NCBI RefSeq assembly: GCF_902686445.1
Contig: NC_062232.1
Coordinates: 14,925,105-14,989,104 of the forward strand
Length of the DNA: 64,000 bases
Reading direction: 5' to 3'
Origin: Sciurus carolinensis
Taxonomy: Eukaryota; Chordata; Mammalia; Rodentia; Sciuridae
This document shows positions 47,826-58,379 of this stretch, one piece after another. The stretch's first letter is position 1; each line of letters starts with the position of its first letter. The position numbers and the translations under genes were made by a program. The notes under the pieces are model-generated. The model searched no databases and was not told the origin of the DNA. It saw only the letters and a list, made by a program, of their open reading frames with translations.

Positions 47826-48049
47826 AAAAAAACCCACATGAATGGCATCTAACATCTGAATTTATACCTGCTCTAAGAGCTTCACCTGGATGGCAGTTTT
47901 TCATCCACACAATAGACCTACTCACTGATATGTGAAACCAAGACACAGAGAGTTAAGGAAACAAGTAGGAGCCAGAACTGAAGCCCAATCTCTCCAACTT
48001 TAGAGCTTATTTCATAACTAAGCTTCCCTGAGTCCTGACTAGATTATGA

Positions 48050-48330
48050 TAATGTCACCCCACCTTCAGTCTCTCCTCTTCCAGTTCAACCTCTGCACTG
48101 TCACAAGGGACACTACTAAAACAAATGTCTGCTCTTGTGATTCACCTGCTGAAATCTCTAATCCTTCCAAAAGACCACAGGCCAAGTTCTCTCATTCAAA
48201 AACTTTTCAAATCACAGCAAGTCACAAGTCCCTGTGCCTGCTTCTGGCTAAAAATATCTGGCATGTGTGCTGCCCCCATGGTACCAATTATCATGCAAAT
48301 ACAAGTTGGCTTACTACCTTAAAGTTCAGA
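48050..48330 (+). mobile_element. possible L2-like fragment
   Basis: CACCTGCTGAAATCTCTAAT, CCACAGGCCAAGTTCTCTCA, AGTCCCTGTGCCTGCTTCTG resemble L2 3' text at low identity. Confidence 0.35.
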
Positions 48331-48374
48331 GAATTCTGATGCCATAGGCTCCTATCTGTGTACTTTAAAAATGG

Positions 48375-48600
48375 GTGATGATATTAACAATGATATGGCC
48401 TTACACTGGCAAAGGTTTATATAAATTAAAGTGCTTTTATAGATATTTTCACTTGTTCCTCCAAATAACTTTGGGTGGGGAGGGGAATCTGGTTTTGCCA
48501 GCCACATATTTTTACACAGAAGAATAGTGAAACACAAAGAGAACACAAGAGAAGACAAAGGTCATAAAGCTAGTTAGGGGAAGAGCTCTCCTGCTACATC
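48375..48600 (+). mobile_element. MIR-like SINE, diverged
   Basis: TAACAATGATATGGCCTTAC..AGTGCTTTTATAGATATTTT..AAAGGTCATAAAGCTAGTTA keeps the MIR order. Confidence 0.45.
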
Positions 48601-49769
48601 TCACCTACTGAAAAGAGACTATGTCACTTGAAGTCACTCTACCACTGGCTCCAGTGGGAACCATAGCTCTCCTCCATGTTTAAAGGATGCAGTGTACCAC
48701 TTTACCCATGAGCACAAGACTATTGAGGTCTAAATCCGTGAAGTCCCACATTATCCACATAAACCAGCTCCTTCCTGCAGAGGAGGATGGACTTGGCATT
48801 AGAGAAACTCCTGCCTGCCTACAGTTGCCATACCTGGAGCTCTCCGAGGTTCTGATCCAAGTTTCTAGGACTCTGGATTTCCCAGGGCTGGGTGTTCCTA
48901 GCCCCCTACCTCACCCTCAGTCTCAGTTATCTGATGACTAGGCCCATGTGTAAAGAACCCCAGTATTACTATCCCAGTAGCAGAGGCTATACTCTGTCAG
49001 AACTGTGGGCCCCGAGGGTTTATTGGAATTCATACATGAATGCCTGCAAATATAATCAGCAATGATTTTAGTTGCTTAAAGACAGTACAGAAGATGTCAG
49101 TAAACCTCTTTAGGTGACAAAAGAAACTCAGTTTCTCTTTACATCCAATCTGATGCTTTAACAATGGAAATCTGGCATGGACAATAAGACTGAGGTCCTC
49201 AGCAAGAGATCAATGCTGCAATGATGCTTGATCTATGTTCAAGGGCCACCGAGACAAGGAAGAGAACTCCTCACAACATTCCTGCTTCCCTAAGGCACTG
49301 TGCTTAACAAAGCCAAAAGGGTTCACCCATATTCAGAAGCCAAACAGCCCCAACAGGGTCACTGGTGAAAAAAATTTTCCATGACACTCACCTGCAAACA
49401 GCAACCTCAGCAGGCCAACAGGTGATGTGTATGTGACTGGCAGCTAAACTAAGGTAGTCTGCTTTCTAATAAGCAGAGTTGCCCTGAAGTGGGTGGCTGC
49501 TGAGCCAAGGTCATTCTCCCCCACCCACCCACACAGTCCACTCCCATACATTCCATCTCTATAGGTGCTGGAGTTCTGACTGGCTTGGCTCTTTGAATTA
49601 GGTGGTCAGTCTCCAAACAAAATACTGCATGACAAAACACCAACTAAAGTCTAATCTGATGGTCCCCTCTCTCCTCTCATTCTTCATGTCTTTCACCAAT
49701 GATGACACAGGTTAAGGCACAGGATTCATGATGAATGAAGAGAATGATGCTTTGAGTCAGAAAACTAGT
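48601..49769. other. unassigned intronic sequence
   Basis: No exon or nameable repeat is visible. Confidence 0.5.
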
Positions 49770-49920
49770 ACTAGCTATGGCAGCATCATTTACTAGGGGT
49801 GTGACCTTGGGGGCAAAACTTAAAGCATCTAAGCAGCCCTTTTGTCATCTGTAAAAGACCCCTAATGCTAAATGTGCCATCACAGAGATGTCTTCAGGAT
49901 TAAATAGAATTGGAGAGTAG
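49770..49920 (-). mobile_element. MIR SINE fragment
   Basis: TACTAGGGGTGTGACCTTGG, TTGTCATCTGTAAAAGACCC, TCAGGATTAAATAGAATTGG are the reverse MIR core. Confidence 0.75.
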
Positions 49921-50004
49921 TATACAAGATATTATTTACTGTCATTTTAAAATAGCAAGTGCAATAAAAAAATACATGTAACAGATGAACTTTACAGTGA
50001 TAAT

Positions 50005-50290
50005 TTTGAGTGAAAGAAGCCAGACACAAAAGATTACAACTACAATTTCACTTATATGAAGTTCAGCAACGGGCAAAATTAATCACTGGTGAGAGATCTC
50101 ACAACGGCAGTTACCTTTGGGGAGGCATTGACAAGGAGGGGTAGGAGGGAGCCTGCTGAGAAGATGAAAATGTTCTATAATTTGGTCTGGGCAATGGTTA
50201 TACAGGTGTACACATACTGAAAAATTCACTGAACTGTACTTCTAAGACCTCTACACTTTATTGCAGGCTATTTCAACTTAAAAGAACAAC
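50005..50290 (+). mobile_element. L1M LINE 3' fragment
   Basis: TTTTGAGTGAAAGAAGCCAG, ACACAAAAGATTACAACTAC, GAAAATGTTCTATAATTTGG, CAATGGTTATACAGGTGTAC, AATTCACTGAACTGTACTTC, TTTATTGCAGGC follow the L1M 3' end. Confidence 0.82.
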
Positions 50291-51327
50291 ATAAATGCTT
50301 AAAGTCGAAGACAGTTTAAATATTAGCACATTTAAGTCAAAATGTGCTAATATTTTGTCCTAGAAGATCAAAAACATGAAAAGCAAGTGCTCAGATGTTT
50401 TACTGTTCATCTCAGGTGGTGGGAAGCTTTCTGGGATCAACATTAAGGGAATGGATAGTTGCAGTGTGCCAGATGCAGCCTATGGAGTGGGTGAGCCAAG
50501 GGATGTCTCATCTCATTTACACAATCAGCTGAATGGATCCTTGCTCTTCACCCCAGCTGCCTTCTTCCTGTCTTGCAATATTTCCTTCTCTCCTGCCACC
50601 AATAGTGCATGCAAAGAGAGCAAGATGGTGTCACAGACACAAGGGGGAGCTCGGCGCCACCATGACCTGCCCAGAATGCTGGTCCTGCAACTTCCCTTTG
50701 CTTTAGGAGGGATAAGAGATGCCTGGGCAGGGCCCCCAGAGTTCATGCTAGAAGCAGGGCAGGAAAAAGAGGCATCATTTGTCCCTTCAATTCTGGTCCA
50801 TTCCTTTCTGGAGGCAAAGCTTCTTTTGGAGCCAGATATGGCTGTAGGATCACAGCTGTGCCCCCTGCTATAGTTCATAGAAAACCATTTTGCAAAATTA
50901 CCACTGGCTGGAGATAAAAGAAAAATCACTAAATCTGAATCTGTATGCCAAATCTACCAATCAAGAGAATTTTCAATGGATAGGAAACCCTAGAAATAGC
51001 ACGTAGCTCCTTCACATGCCTATCTTCCTCCCCATTACACCAAAGGCAAGTTGGAGGAGCAACCCCCCTCTGCATATGTTCATGGCATGCTGAGCCTGCT
51101 CTCCCAGTCTTTAACTCATTTCAGGAAAGGCTAGTATGTCTCAGAACACGTAGGGAAAGACAGCAGGGATTCTGAGAGCAATAGCAATAAGACAATGGGA
51201 ACTTTAGCTGAATCTGAAGGAGTGTTTATTTAAAAAATAGGCATGTGTGTGTATAATTACCATAATAAAATACCCATGCAATCAAATCACAAAATGCACA
51301 TACTTCATTAGAGAAAATTATAAAGGG
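50291..51327. other. unassigned intronic sequence with the longest open frame of the window
   Basis: A 165-codon frame (50376-50873, plus strand) overlaps a 134-codon minus frame (50525-50929). Neither shows a domain, and no flanking splice or retrocopy signals are evident. Confidence 0.5.
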
Positions 51328-51332
51328 ATATA

Positions 51333-51363
<31 letters not shown>
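51328..51363. repeat. (TA)n microsatellite
   Basis: About 17 TA units interrupted by one CA. Confidence 0.95.
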
Positions 51364-52493
51364 GAATATGTATATCCATCCACACATGTATATTTAAAGT
51401 AAATATGGCAAGAGAAGGCAAGATGGTAGGCACACTGGTATTTGTTATATGGTTGAAATATTTCATTATTTCTCCTAAAAATTACATAGTGAAACCACAC
51501 TGATGTCTCACACCACAATGGCTTTCTCATATTTACAAAATATGCTGTTACTTAGAAAAATGCTTTGACATGTAATCACAAAAACACATTTTCAGCTCAA
51601 AGCTAATAAGGAAAAAATTTTAATGTAAGAGGATACCTAGTACCATATTTTATGTCAGCCTTCAACTGCATATTTAAAACATCGTATACTTGAAGTATTA
51701 TCTCCCCAAAATAACTGATGATATGAACAGGAAAATAACAAGAACATGAGAATGAGATCAAGAATCTCTTGACCTATAGGGTGGGGATGAAAGAATGCTG
51801 CCAAGAACACAACTGTTGGATACTGGACATAGATAAGAGGGTTAATCTTGAGTCACAAAGAGATACTGCTGCTTCCTGCATTACAATGTGATTACCTAAG
51901 AGACAGTCAGTCTCTATGCTTGCCCATGCCCTGCTAAACATCTAAATGATCACCATGCCTTTTGATATTGGCATCAAAAGGTGCCAATATCAACCAAGTA
52001 TTTGGACATGCTTTAGAGGACACTTAATAAATATTTGTCAAGTGAATGGTCAATTAAGTGAAGTGTTATAGATACAACAACTATCTACAGATTTGGGTGG
52101 GGGTGGGGGTTATTGAATGCAGTGCAAAGCTATGACAACATGAAGATCTTTGTCATCGCTACAGAAATACACTGGGATTCCCTGGATCACCCTCAACTTC
52201 TCACTTCAGAAGACACAGATCTGGCTTAAGAGTAGTAGAAGGTGATAACAATAAGAAAATTCACACAGTGCCTCATTTTTAAAAAACAAGCAATACTTTT
52301 TTCTTTGTTTGAATGAGAATATTAGACACTCAAAATAAATGTACTCATTTTAAAATTTAACCTTAAAGCACTAGAAGAAAACATGAAAGAATGTGTTTAC
52401 ACTCTCCGAGTAGAGAAGACAAATTGACACTGACACAGAGTCCAGATGCCACAAAAAAAAAAAAAGGGTCAATGAATTACAGAAAGTGTTAAA
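51364..52493. other. unassigned intronic sequence
   Basis: Contains the perfect 12-bp inverted repeat at 51962-51993 and a G-rich GTGGGGGTGGGGG run near 52098-52110. No exon is seen. Confidence 0.5.
51962..51993. repeat. perfect 12-bp inverted repeat, 8-nt loop
   Basis: TTGATATTGGCA at 51962-51973 and TGCCAATATCAA at 51982-51993. On RNA it would form a short hairpin; no function is shown. Confidence 0.8.
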
Positions 52494-52672
52494 TATGCCA
52501 GGCATGGTGGTGCATGCCTGTAATCCCTGTAGCTCAGGAGGCTGAGGCAGGAGGATCCCAAGTTCAAAGCCAATCTCAGCAACTTTAAAAAAAAAATAAA
52601 CAGGGCTGGGGATATAGCTCAGAGGTAAAGTACCCGTGGGTTCAACCCCTGGTACCAAATAAATAAATAAAT
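52494..52672 (+). mobile_element. B1-dID SINE
   Basis: 7SL part (GCCAGGCATGGTGGTGCATG, AGGAGGCTGAGGCAGGAGGA), A-rich linker, ID part (AGGGCTGGGGATATAGCTCA, GTGGGTTCAACCCCTGGTAC), tail AAATAAATAAATAAAT. Confidence 0.93.
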
Positions 52673-53160
52673 GCCTATGCCTTTTGACTAGTATTTTCAC
52701 TTCTAGGAATTTAAACTATAAATATATTTGTACATGTGCAAAATGGCATATGTATAAGATTAACTGTTATGGCACTGCTTAAATTAGCAGAACGCTGAAA
52801 GAATGTAACTCTGAGACAGTAGGGGGGCTGGTTACAAGAGACCATAAATCCATTCCATGTAATTCTCTCCAGGAATGAGGCTGGTCTGTACGTTCTAATA
52901 AGGACAATCGCCAAGACATATTGCTAGGTCAAAAAGCATCTAAATATATGCTAGCATTTATTTGATTTGTGTGCCTGCCTCAATGGGTAATATAGAACCC
53001 ACACGAAACAGACAGAAAACTGTGGCTGCCTCCAGGGAGGGAAAGAGGGTAGCTGAGGGCCAGGGAATGCTTATATTTTGTCGGTTTTAACTGGTACCAT
53101 GTGCTTGTGCTACCTATTCAATTTTTTAATTTAAAAATTAAATAATTAAAATACATTTAC
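52673..53160 (+). mobile_element. probable L1M/HAL1 LINE 3' fragment
   Basis: TTTCACTTCTAGGAATTTAA, AATCCATTCCATGTAATTCT, ATTGCTAGGTCAAAAAGCAT and TGGCTGCCTCCAGGGAGGGA fit the ORF2 end and 3' region of an old L1. The element at 52494 sits at its left edge. Confidence 0.6.
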
Positions 53161-54261
53161 TATTTCTGGATCATTATTGATTATTGACTGCTACTTTTTT
53201 TTTTTGCAAAGAAGCAGGAAGTTGACACTGTCTCCTAATAAGAATTTATCTATATCATCATCACTGCTAGTTTTAAAAGACCCTAATGCCAATGGTCACA
53301 GTAATGACACTGTTTGCTAATATATGCAAAGTTTTATAGAAAGTTCTCCAGTGCAAGCAGGACAAAGCTAACTTGTGGGGAAAATTATGCCTGGCCCAAT
53401 CAATCAGTTTTTCCAATTATATGATATAAAATTCAAGATTCATAAAATGCAAGCATAACTAATGGCATAATAATCAAGAAAAATAAAATTCATAAGAAAG
53501 CAATATTAAGTCTTATTTATAGTCCTATTATCCAGTGTGCTTTGATGCCCAGAATGTAATCATGACCACCATGCTAAACACTTTGGGATTGGTTAATAAT
53601 GCTCCAGTAGGTTAATTACAAAACCTCAAATTGAGCTCCCAGAGATGGGCACTTTCCCTTATCAAAGTCTCTACTGAAAAAAAAATTAAGTGTTTCTTAT
53701 GACATTATACCTACTCCCTGGAACAGTACCCAAACACAGGAACTTCTGGATCACATGCTAGGTAAGAAGCTGGCTCTTGGAGGGGAAAAAAAAGGAAGAA
53801 GTGATAATCAAGGTCCAACAGCCACTTCTATTGCCTTTTTAATAAGTTTGATGATGGGGGCCTGTACCTTTGGTGGAATCCCTGTCCCAGAGGTTTCCCT
53901 CGTCGTGTAAGTTTGGGTCCTTAAGTCAGCCCCTCAGTTGCTCTCTGAGCACCTCAGGAGAAGGAATAAGTCTCACTCATCTTTTGGGATGCCCAGGCAC
54001 TTGATGAACGAACATTAGTCATTATAAATTGCTGTATCATTCTTATAACAGATATTAGAGCACCTTCTATGTGCCAGATATAAATGAAAGAAGTATGGAC
54101 ATCTAACTCAATGTAAATTTTTACAGTCACAATTGCTCCTAAGACTAATAACCTAATGGAAAAAATTCAAATGCATTAAGATCTTTTAAAATATAAAAGG
54201 AAACTGGATATAGTTTTCATTTTCCTAAGTCTTATAAAAATATGAAATTAGCTTAGAATTA
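53161..54261. other. unassigned intronic sequence
   Basis: No exon or nameable repeat is visible. Confidence 0.5.
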
Positions 54262-54430
54262 TTAAGAGTATACTGTGGGCAAGGTACTATTCTAAAGGGT
54301 TTACATGGTCTAACACATTATGCTTGCAACCACACTAAAAGGTAGGGGCCATTATTGTCTCTATTTGACAGATGGGGAAAGCGGATCCCAAGAGGGGACA
54401 AACACACAGGCAAGAAGTGGCTGATGAGGC
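54262..54430 (+). mobile_element. MIR SINE fragment
   Basis: CAAGGTACTATTCTAAAGGG, AAAAGGTAGGGGCCATTATT, TCTCTATTTGACAGATGGGG. Confidence 0.75.
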
Positions 54431-54774
54431 TGGCTCCAGCAGTCCTGCAGCTGAGTTCCCATTCCTAGCAGCCACAACATGCTCTGCCCACACAATATGT
54501 ATGCTCCCTAAGGCTGCTCTTCTCTTGCTTCATAAACTCCCATTTCAAAGAGGAGAGACAAGAAAAATGACTATAGTATGAACTTTCAGCGGTGACCAGC
54601 TTATGAGTGTCAATGATCTGAAAGCCACCCCCCAGTAAAGAAATTCTTGAATTTTTACCAACAAAAAAGCACCTGTTACAAGAATGTTTATATACATTTT
54701 CATCCAAGATAACTTGATTGTCAAGAATAAATTATTCTAAGCCCGTGACAAAACAATGCCATTTCATGCTCATT

Positions 54775-55050
54775 TCCTGATTAAAGCTTTTAGGCAGCTG
54801 GGCATTTTCATTTCTCCGAGCTGTAGGGAGCTATGCAAATTTCCACACAGCAACTCTAAGATCATTAATCTAAGGAAAGCATGTGCCAACAGAATACCGA
54901 ATTTTATATTGTTTCAGTAGAGGAGAGGAGGGGCAGGTTAATCTAATTAGCCTATGTATGGTCACCTGACTGCGGTTAACAAAAAGATCAAATGCTAAAT
55001 TGTACAATCAGCACAAACTCCTAAGTAATGAGGCATTTCACATCACAAAA
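54775..55050. promoter_or_regulatory. candidate conserved non-coding element (enhancer-like motif cluster)
   Basis: Repeat-free sequence of balanced composition. It contains an octamer ATGCAAAT (54833-54840), GGTTAATCTAATTAG (54936-54950) with homeodomain-type cores, TGCGGTTAAC, and several AGCTG/CAGCTG-type boxes. I infer a possible enhancer from density and the absence of repeats. Conservation was not tested. Confidence 0.3.
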
Positions 55051-55189
55051 GGAACGGAGGGGGGATTCTTCTGTTGCTTGAAAGCAAATACTGTAGCAAT
55101 AAAAATAATTATACTGAGCTTATACGAATGATAGGCAGAGCATTTTAATTATCACAAGGAGCTCAGAGCATAACTATAAATCAATGTCT

Positions 55190-55262
55190 CTCTCTGTCTC
55201 ACTGGCTTGCACGTGCGCGCACACACACACATATACACAGACACACACACACACTCTCTCTC
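55190..55262. repeat. (CA)n/(CT)n microsatellite cluster
   Basis: CTCTCTCTGTCTC, then GCACGTGCGCGCACACACAC and ACACACACACACACTCTCTC. Confidence 0.92.
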
Positions 55263-55489
55263 AAAACTAGAAGATCCTTCTAGTGAACAAGGACTAACTG
55301 GAACCGAAGTTGTCAGGAACCAGACACAAGTGGGCTCCTAGAATTAGACTCACCCTGTAGCCACGGCCATGCATTTGCACTTAACACTCAGGGCCTGCTG
55401 CTGTTGCTTCTCTCTCCAGTAAGCAGCAGCTGGGTCTGGAAAGGCAGCAGCCTGGCACAGCCAGCTGACACTTCAACTCAAGTTCCGCC

Positions 55490-55610
55490 TGATACTGCTG
55501 AGGGTGGAACCTCTGTGCCTCGATTTTGTCCGTTGTAAAATGGGAGATTAAGATATCTTGAAGATTAAATAGGATCTTGTGAATGAAAGCAGTCTTTGGG
55601 GTCTAGAATT
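55490..55610 (-). mobile_element. MIR SINE fragment
   Basis: GCCTCGATTTTGTCCGTTGT, AAAATGGGAGATTAAGATAT, GAAGATTAAATAGGATCTTG are reverse MIR core text. Confidence 0.65.
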
Positions 55611-56169
55611 CTTAAGCTCCATAGGCAGGAGAGAGAATTCCACCTGCCAAAAGACATGGGCCAGGTACTAAAGGGCAGTTGAGTATTAAAAGGGAATGAC
55701 TTCTTAGTATACAATCCCTAGTATGGTTGATCCTACAAAAGTAAAAAAATACATTTCCATGAAGTCTCTCTCAGAAGGTTACTGGCTGGAAGAAGTGTGT
55801 GTCACCAAATCAGGGAAAGTAATGCAAGAGAGAGAAGGATCTGTACCAGATCCTGTATCTGTACCCAGGGCCCAGTGTAGTCAGCATGAGAGGTGACAGA
55901 AATTTCCTGGCTAACAGTCTGGTAGGGTAGCACCTTAGAGAGCAACCAAGTCAGAGTGAAGCAGGAGTTAAAAGACTCTGTGAGGTCTCTGATATTTTTT
56001 CCAGTGAGGCAAAGAGGGGGAGGGGGAGAGATTTGGTATTAAGAGGCATTTTATAGAGCTGTTTAGTTCAAGATTTAGTTGTCAACAAACAATAAAAGAC
56101 AATTATTATCTCTAGAGAAAATTAAAAATTACATGAGGAAATTAGAGTGTGTATATATATGGGGGAGGG
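55611..56169. other. unassigned intronic sequence
   Basis: No exon or nameable repeat is visible. Confidence 0.5.
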
Positions 56170-56175
56170 GGGAGA

Positions 56176-56245
<70 letters not shown>
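56170..56245. repeat. (GA)n microsatellite, over 30 units
   Basis: GGGGAGAGAGGGAGAGAGAG and then uninterrupted GA to 56245, adjoining the left end of a reverse B1-dID. Confidence 0.96.
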
Positions 56246-56246
<1 letters not shown>

Positions 56247-56248
<2 letters not shown>

Positions 56249-56419
56249 TCTGAGTACTGGGGATTGAACCCAGGGGTGCTCTACTGCTGAGCTACATCCT
56301 CAGCCCTTTTTATTTTCAAGCAAGGTCTCCTTTAGTTGCTGAGGCTGGCCCCGAACTTGCAAACTTGTGATCCCCCTGCCTCAGCCTCCTGAGTTGCTGG
56401 AATTACAGGCATGTGCCAG
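56247..56419 (-). mobile_element. B1-dID SINE
   Basis: GAGTACTGGGGATTGAACCC, GCTCTACTGCTGAGCTACAT, CCTCAGCCC, then 7SL part TTGCTGAGGCTGGCCCCGAA, CCTGCCTCAGCCTCCTGAGT, ATTACAGGCATGTGCC. Confidence 0.93.
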
Positions 56420-56817
56420 GGCCCTTGCCCAAATTAGAAAATATTCTAATTCTGCTTCAGTACTCAATATCAATGTTGCTACATTAATGAAAACATTTAA
56501 GTATAAATTAAACCAAAGCCTGAAATAAGAGGATCTAAGGGAAGATAGCTACACGAGAGTGAGAGCAAAGGGAGCTGAAATCTTCAGCCACCATAATAAT
56601 TAACATCTGGAATCAGCAAATCAAGAGAGTGGTGTGTGAATATTATTCAGGAGTATAAGAAGCAACAGGTAGGAGCAAGAGTGACTGCCTCCTAGAATTA
56701 AGACACAACATAGAGAAAGGGGTGAGGGATGCTGCATACTCACGTCTTAGCACTATATGACCTATGAAACTCTGTGAGTGCCTATATGTATATAAAATCA
56801 TTCAAAAATTAACAATA

Positions 56818-57000
56818 GTCAGGCATGGTGGCACACACCTAGAATCCCAGTGACTCAGGAAGCTGAGGAAGGAGAATCCTAAGTTCCTGGCCATTATGGA
56901 CAACTTAGTGAGACTGTCTCAAAATAAAAATCGAAAAGGGATGGGTACCTAGCTCAGTGGTAAGGCACCCCTGGGTTCAATCCCCAATAAAAAAAAAAAT
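56818..57000 (+). mobile_element. B1-dID SINE
   Basis: GTCAGGCATGGTGGCACACA, GGAAGCTGAGGAAGGAGAAT, linker AAATAAAAATCGAAAAGGGA, ID part CCTAGCTCAGTGGTAAGGCA and GGGTTCAATCCCCAA. AAAATTAACAATA occurs on both sides as target duplication. Confidence 0.92.
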
Positions 57001-57174
57001 TAACAATAATTTTAAAGTTACATATGCTCATTCCAAAAAATAAATAGTAAAAAAGGGTACACAGCAAAAGTAAAACTGCAACTATTTCCCAGTAAAATCC
57101 TAGTCCTCCTCCTCTATCAAACATTAATGAGGTGTGTATATGTCTACATATATGGTTCTGCTTGTTTTTGTTGT

Positions 57175-57290
57175 TTTGTTTTTTGAGATGCAATCACACC
57201 TCACAATTTTTCCCAGGCTGGCCTTGAACTCACAATCCTCCTGCCTCAGGCTTCCAAACAGCTGGGATTACAGGCACATGCTACCAACTA
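57175..57290 (-). mobile_element. B1-type 7SL SINE half, inserted in L1 remnant
   Basis: TTTTTTGAGATGCAATCACA, CAGGCTGGCCTTGAACTCAC, CTGCCTCAGGCTTCCAAACA, TGGGATTACAGGCACATGC. No ID half is seen. Confidence 0.88.
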
Positions 57291-57299
57291 CCCATCTGT

Positions 57300-57920
57300 C
57301 TTCAACAAAAACAGACTCATACAATGTGTGGCATTACGCATCTTGCTTTCTTCTGTTTAACCATATATGTTGGCCATAATCCCCCTCAGAGTTCTGCTTC
57401 TCTTCCTCGGAGTGGCACAGAATCCAGCTGTAGGACAGATCAGTGACAACCTGGTTACACAGGAAAGTAAATGTTGGAACATGGAAGTCTCACCAATTAG
57501 GACCACCCAGATTAAAGGGCATTAAATCAGAGCTGGGGGTGAGGGGCACACGGGAGAAAAGGAGGATGAAAAATTTTTGCCGCAATATCTCCTTCAGGGG
57601 TTTAGTGATATTGAACATCTTTTCATATGCTTGTTGGACATTTGTATATATTCTTTGGAGGACTGTCTATTCAAGGCCTTTGCATATTTTTAATTAAGTT
57701 ATTTGATTTTTTTGTCATTGTTCAAATCGTAGGAATTCTTTATGTATTCTAGATATTTACCTCTTATCAGATATTTGATTTACAAATATTTTCTTGCTTT
57801 AGGTTACTTTTCCACTGTGTGGATTATGTCCTTTGATTTACAGAGGTTTTTACTTCTTATTTAATCTAATTTCTTTTTACTTTTCTTGTCAGTGCGCTTC
57901 CCTCTTAGAAGACCCTTGTA
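57300..57920 (-). mobile_element. L1 LINE ORF2 remnant
   Basis: 57590-57915 is clear: TTGAACATCTTTTCATATGC, GGACTGTCTATTCAAGGCCT, CTTATCAGATATTTGATTTA, TGTCCTTTGATTTACAGAGG. These are L1 ORF2 landmarks in reverse complement. 57300-57375 (AGACTCATACAATGTGTGGC) looks like the 3' part. 57376-57589 is unassigned. Confidence 0.7.
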
Positions 57921-58157
57921 AGCCAGGTCTGGTGGTACACGCCTGTAATCCTAGGGGCTCAGGAGGCTGAGGCAGGAGGATCTCAAGTTCAAAGCCAGTC
58001 TCAGCAACTTAGCAAGGCCCTCAGCAACTCAGTGAGACCCTATCTGTAAATAAAATATTAAAAGGGCTAGGGATGTGGCTTAGTAGTTAAGTGCACATGA
58101 GTTCAATCCCAGGTACCAAAAAAAAAAAAAAAAAGAAAGAAAGAAAGAAAAAAAAAC
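57921..58157 (+). mobile_element. B1-dID SINE with GAAA-rich tail
   Basis: AGCCAGGTCTGGTGGTACAC, AGGAGGCTGAGGCAGGAGGA, AATAAAATATTAAAAGGGCT, GGGATGTGGCTTAGTAGTTA, GAGTTCAATCCCAGGTACC, then about 17 A and GAAAGAAAGAAAGAAA. Confidence 0.94.
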
Positions 58158-58166
58158 TACCTTGTG

Positions 58167-58379
58167 CACCCGGATCCCTTCCTTGTCAGGGCACACCTGG
58201 AATGCAGCTTTTGAAGAGCTACTTTAAAAGCCCTCTGTTCTCAATTATGGGCAGAATCACAACCTCTGGGACAGGAGTCCCCTGTGTTTCTCCTTTGCTA
58301 GCAAAGCAATAAAACATTTTCCTTTTTCTCAATACCATGTGCTCTTTATTAAATTGGCACCAGGGACAAGGACCAAGCT
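58167..58379 (+). mobile_element. retroviral-type LTR fragment, copy 1
   Basis: Homologous over its length to 62914-63138. Shared blocks include GTCAGGGCACACCTGGAATG, GAGTCCCCTGTGTTTCTCCT, TTGCTAGCAAAGCAATAAAA and ACAAGGACCAAGCT. AATAAA at 58308-58313 sits where an R region is expected. It is probably a gammaretrovirus-like (ERV1) LTR 3' half. No TG start is identified, so the piece is partial. Confidence 0.65.

Noticed and set aside
55205..55260. Z-DNA or regulatory meaning of the CGCGCACACA run
   Set aside because: It is a common dinucleotide microsatellite; nothing beyond composition supports a function.
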